From: Calditrichota bacterium
GTDB lineage: Bacteria; Zhuqueibacterota; Zhuqueibacteria; Residuimicrobiales; Krinioviventaceae
DNA: 16,795 bases
Direction: 5' to 3'
NCBI GenBank assembly: GCA_003818595.1
Contig: RPQV01000019.1
Location: 1 to 16,795, forward strand
Under the pieces are notes generated by a model that saw only the letters and a list, made by a program, of their open reading frames with translations, made no database searches and was not told the DNA's origin. A program made the translations under genes and the position numbers. Each line of letters begins with the position of its first letter. Position 1 is the stretch's first letter. Of the stretch, positions 14,757 through 16,795 are shown one piece after another.

Positions 14757-16795
14757 ATGAAACGATTTTCGGTCGGACTATATGTTTTGCTGTCATCTTT
14801 TTTGAATCCATATCAATCGTCAATTGCTGTATCGCATTCAAAAACGATCAATATCATCCCTCGGCCTGTATCGGTGCAATTATTGGATGGAGAGTTTTCA
14901 TTAAGGCAGGATGTCGTGATAAAGGTTGTCCATCAAGATTCGCGACTGCGATTGATTGCCGAGAAGTTAAAAACCAGAATTGAGGCTGCTTCGGATTTTG
15001 AATTGGCGATGAATGGTGATGATGTTGATCCGGATGCGAAACAAATTGTGTTAGTGCTGGATGAACGGTTCAGAAAATTGGGTGATGAGGGCTATCAATT
15101 GGTTGTGCATTCGGATGAGGTGATCATATCCGCGGCAGAGCCGGCCGGAATATTTTATGGGGTGCAGTCGCTCCTGCAACTTTTGCCGCCGGAAATAGAA
15201 GAGAGCGATGCCGGCAGCAGCCGATGGCAAATCCCATGCGTTGAAATTATTGATTATCCTCGTTTCCAGTGGCGCGGCCAGTTGCTCGATGTCAGCCGTC
15301 ACTTTCATTCGCTGGATCATCTCAAGCGGAATATCGACAATCTGGCTCGGCTGAAAATGAACAAAATGCATTTGCATTTGACCGATGATCAGGGCTGGCG
15401 CATCGAAATTAAGAGCCTGCCCAAATTGACCGAGATCGGCGCCTGGCGCGTCGACCACAATGACAAATTGTGGTGGGAACGTCCTTTCCCGAATCCGGGT
15501 GAGAAAGCGACTTGTGGAGGATTCTATACTCAGGAGGAGATGAAAGAGCTCATCCGATATGCCCAAGGACTCTATGTGGAAATCATTCCGGAAATTGATT
15601 TGCCCGGGCACGCGCGCGCTTTTATGGCAGCCTATCCTGAAGTTTCCTGCGATGGAGCTCATTATGATGTCGCCACCGGTGGTGATGAGCGAAACAAGGA
15701 TGTCTGCCCTGCTAAAGATGCCACTTATGAATACAGTGAGAAAATACTCACCGAGGTGGCTGCTCTCTTTCCGTCGAAATATATTCATATCGGCGGCGAT
15801 GAGGCGCGTATGCAGGGATGGAAGAACTGTCCGGATTGTAAAAAGAAAATGCAGGATGAAGGACTGGCCAATTTTCATGAGCTGCAAAGCTATTTTATGA
15901 GCCGCGTTGAAAAGATCATCAACCAAAATGGCAAAACCATGATCGGCTGGGATGAGATTCTACAGGGAGGTCTTGCGCCCAACGCAACCGTCATGTCGTG
16001 GCGCGGCGAGGTTGGCGGCATTGAAGCTGTAAAAATGGGCCATGATGTCATTATGACACCGAATACTTTTTGTTACCTTGATTTAAAACAAGGCGATCCT
16101 GAACTTGAACCGCCGGAATTGGGGTATGGTCAATTGCTTTTACCGACGGTCTATTCATATAATCCCATTCCGCACGGGTTTAATGATGAGCAGGCCGGGA
16201 AAATTCTGGGAGTTCAGGCCAATCTTTGGAGTGAATCCTTGGTCTATGAAGAGCAGGCTAATTACATGCTCTATCCGCGTCTGCTTGCCGTTTCGGAGGT
16301 GGGTTGGTCACCGCAAGAGCTTCGAAATTGGCCGGATTTCGTCCGCCGTATGGAAGTCATGCTGACGCGCTTTGATGTCTTGGGCATCGATTACGCGTTG
16401 AGCGCTTATAATGTCTGGATAAGCCCCCATTATGGTGAAAAAGCGAGTGGGGCGGTTTTTAAGCTGGAAACGGAAGCGGGAACCGTCGATATCCGCTATA
16501 CGCTGGATGGAAGCGAACCGACAAATACATCAACATTGTATCAAAAGCCTTTTCAACTCCATAAAACATCGACAATCAAAGCGCGTTCCTTTAAAGACGG
16601 CAAACCCTATTGTCGAATGGCGACGACAAGGACCATTGATATTCACAAAGCTGCCGGCAAGCCCGTGTTGCTTGATCCTGAGGCAAGCGCCCTGTTCAAT
16701 TTTGGGGGAAAGATGCCGACCGACAGCCGGATTCTGACCGATTGTGTGCGTGGCAGCGCAAGTCAGGTTGGCGTTGGTTGGCTTTGCTTTAATCA
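14757..16795 (+). CDS. GH20 beta-N-acetylhexosaminidase, 3' end missing
   Basis: This is an exported exo-hexosaminidase that would remove terminal GlcNAc or GalNAc. The frame runs from ATG 14757 to the window edge without a stop (about 679 residues visible). A short hydrophobic N-terminus (MKRFSVGLYVLLSSFL) may be a signal. A GH20b-type domain occupies roughly 35-165 (INIIPRP; AEPAGIFYGVQSLLQLLP). The GH20 barrel starts at R169 (RFQWRGQLLDVSRHF) and includes HLHLTDDQGWR and the catalytic Asp-Glu pair D348-E349 in HIGGDEA. The substrate-assisted mechanism of GH20 depends on that pair. After the barrel comes a chitobiase-type C-terminal domain with YTLDGSEP (581-588). The last visible residues (ILTDCVRG) look like the start of an F5/8-type carbohydrate-binding domain. 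The upstream purine-rich AGAGAAAAG is only a weak ribosome site. The family is certain; the cut end hides the full domain set. Confidence 0.95.
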   Translation, partial: MKRFSVGLYVLLSSFLNPYQSSIAVSHSKTINIIPRPVSVQLLDGEFSLRQDVVIKVVHQDSRLRLIAEKLKTRIEAASDFELAMNGDDVDPDAKQIVLVLDERFRKLGDEGYQLVVHSDEVIISAAEPAGIFYGVQSLLQLLPPEIEESDAGSSRWQIPCVEIIDYPRFQWRGQLLDVSRHFHSLDHLKRNIDNLARLKMNKMHLHLTDDQGWRIEIKSLPKLTEIGAWRVDHNDKLWWERPFPNPGEKATCGGFYTQEEMKELIRYAQGLYVEIIPEIDLPGHARAFMAAYPEVSCDGAHYDVATGGDERNKDVCPAKDATYEYSEKILTEVAALFPSKYIHIGGDEARMQGWKNCPDCKKKMQDEGLANFHELQSYFMSRVEKIINQNGKTMIGWDEILQGGLAPNATVMSWRGEVGGIEAVKMGHDVIMTPNTFCYLDLKQGDPELEPPELGYGQLLLPTVYSYNPIPHGFNDEQAGKILGVQANLWSESLVYEEQANYMLYPRLLAVSEVGWSPQELRNWPDFVRRMEVMLTRFDVLGIDYALSAYNVWISPHYGEKASGAVFKLETEAGTVDIRYTLDGSEPTNTSTLYQKPFQLHKTSTIKARSFKDGKPYCRMATTRTIDIHKAAGKPVLLDPEASALFNFGGKMPTDSRILTDCVRGSASQVGVGWLCFN

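Noticed and set aside
15051..15926. 291-codon minus-strand open frame near the right edge
   Set aside because: It is antisense to the GH20 gene, whose catalytic motif and domains are unmistakable on the + strand.

Overview
The window holds thirteen protein genes, all on the + strand. Gaps between them are 22 to 128 bases, and one junction overlaps. No RNA gene, transposon, CRISPR array, regulator gene or convincing terminator was seen. The first gene (an esterase) is cut at the left edge and the last (a GH20 hexosaminidase) is cut at the right edge.

The organism is probably a Gram-negative-type bacterium with mid-range GC. Two proteins carry lipoprotein signals and three carry probable Sec signals. 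Most genes have clear Shine-Dalgarno sites (AAGGAG, GGAG, AGGAGG), which argues against typical Bacteroidetes. The mix of a DUF1080 protein, a ceramidase-like protein, NHL propellers and assorted glycoside hydrolases resembles poorly cultured lineages such as the KSB1, Calditrichota or Latescibacterota groups, or the PVC group. This placement is inference and weak.

Layout. Bases 1-829: esterase, 5' end missing. Bases 890-6817 form a metabolic block: APC-family permease, small cupin that may be a sugar isomerase, FGGY-family carbohydrate kinase, mutarotase-like protein, and a LarA-type nickel-pincer 2-hydroxyacid racemase or epimerase. Bases 6897-9187: two lipoproteins, one related to neutral ceramidase and one of the DUF1080 (3-keto-disaccharide hydrolase) family. 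Bases 9227-11525: a class III PLP aminotransferase and a class I DeoC/LacD-type aldolase. Bases 11525-16795: three exported proteins, namely an unassigned TIM-barrel glycoside hydrolase, an NHL beta-propeller and a GH20 beta-N-acetylhexosaminidase.

Together the genes look like a catabolic locus for a glycan or glycoconjugate. Exported hydrolases would release monomers. A permease would bring a product in. A mutarotase, isomerase, kinase and aldolase would turn a sugar into central metabolites, while the LarA-type enzyme and aminotransferase handle a hydroxyacid and an amino compound. The substrate cannot be named from sequence alone. The combination is unusual enough to treat the locus as a candidate undescribed pathway.
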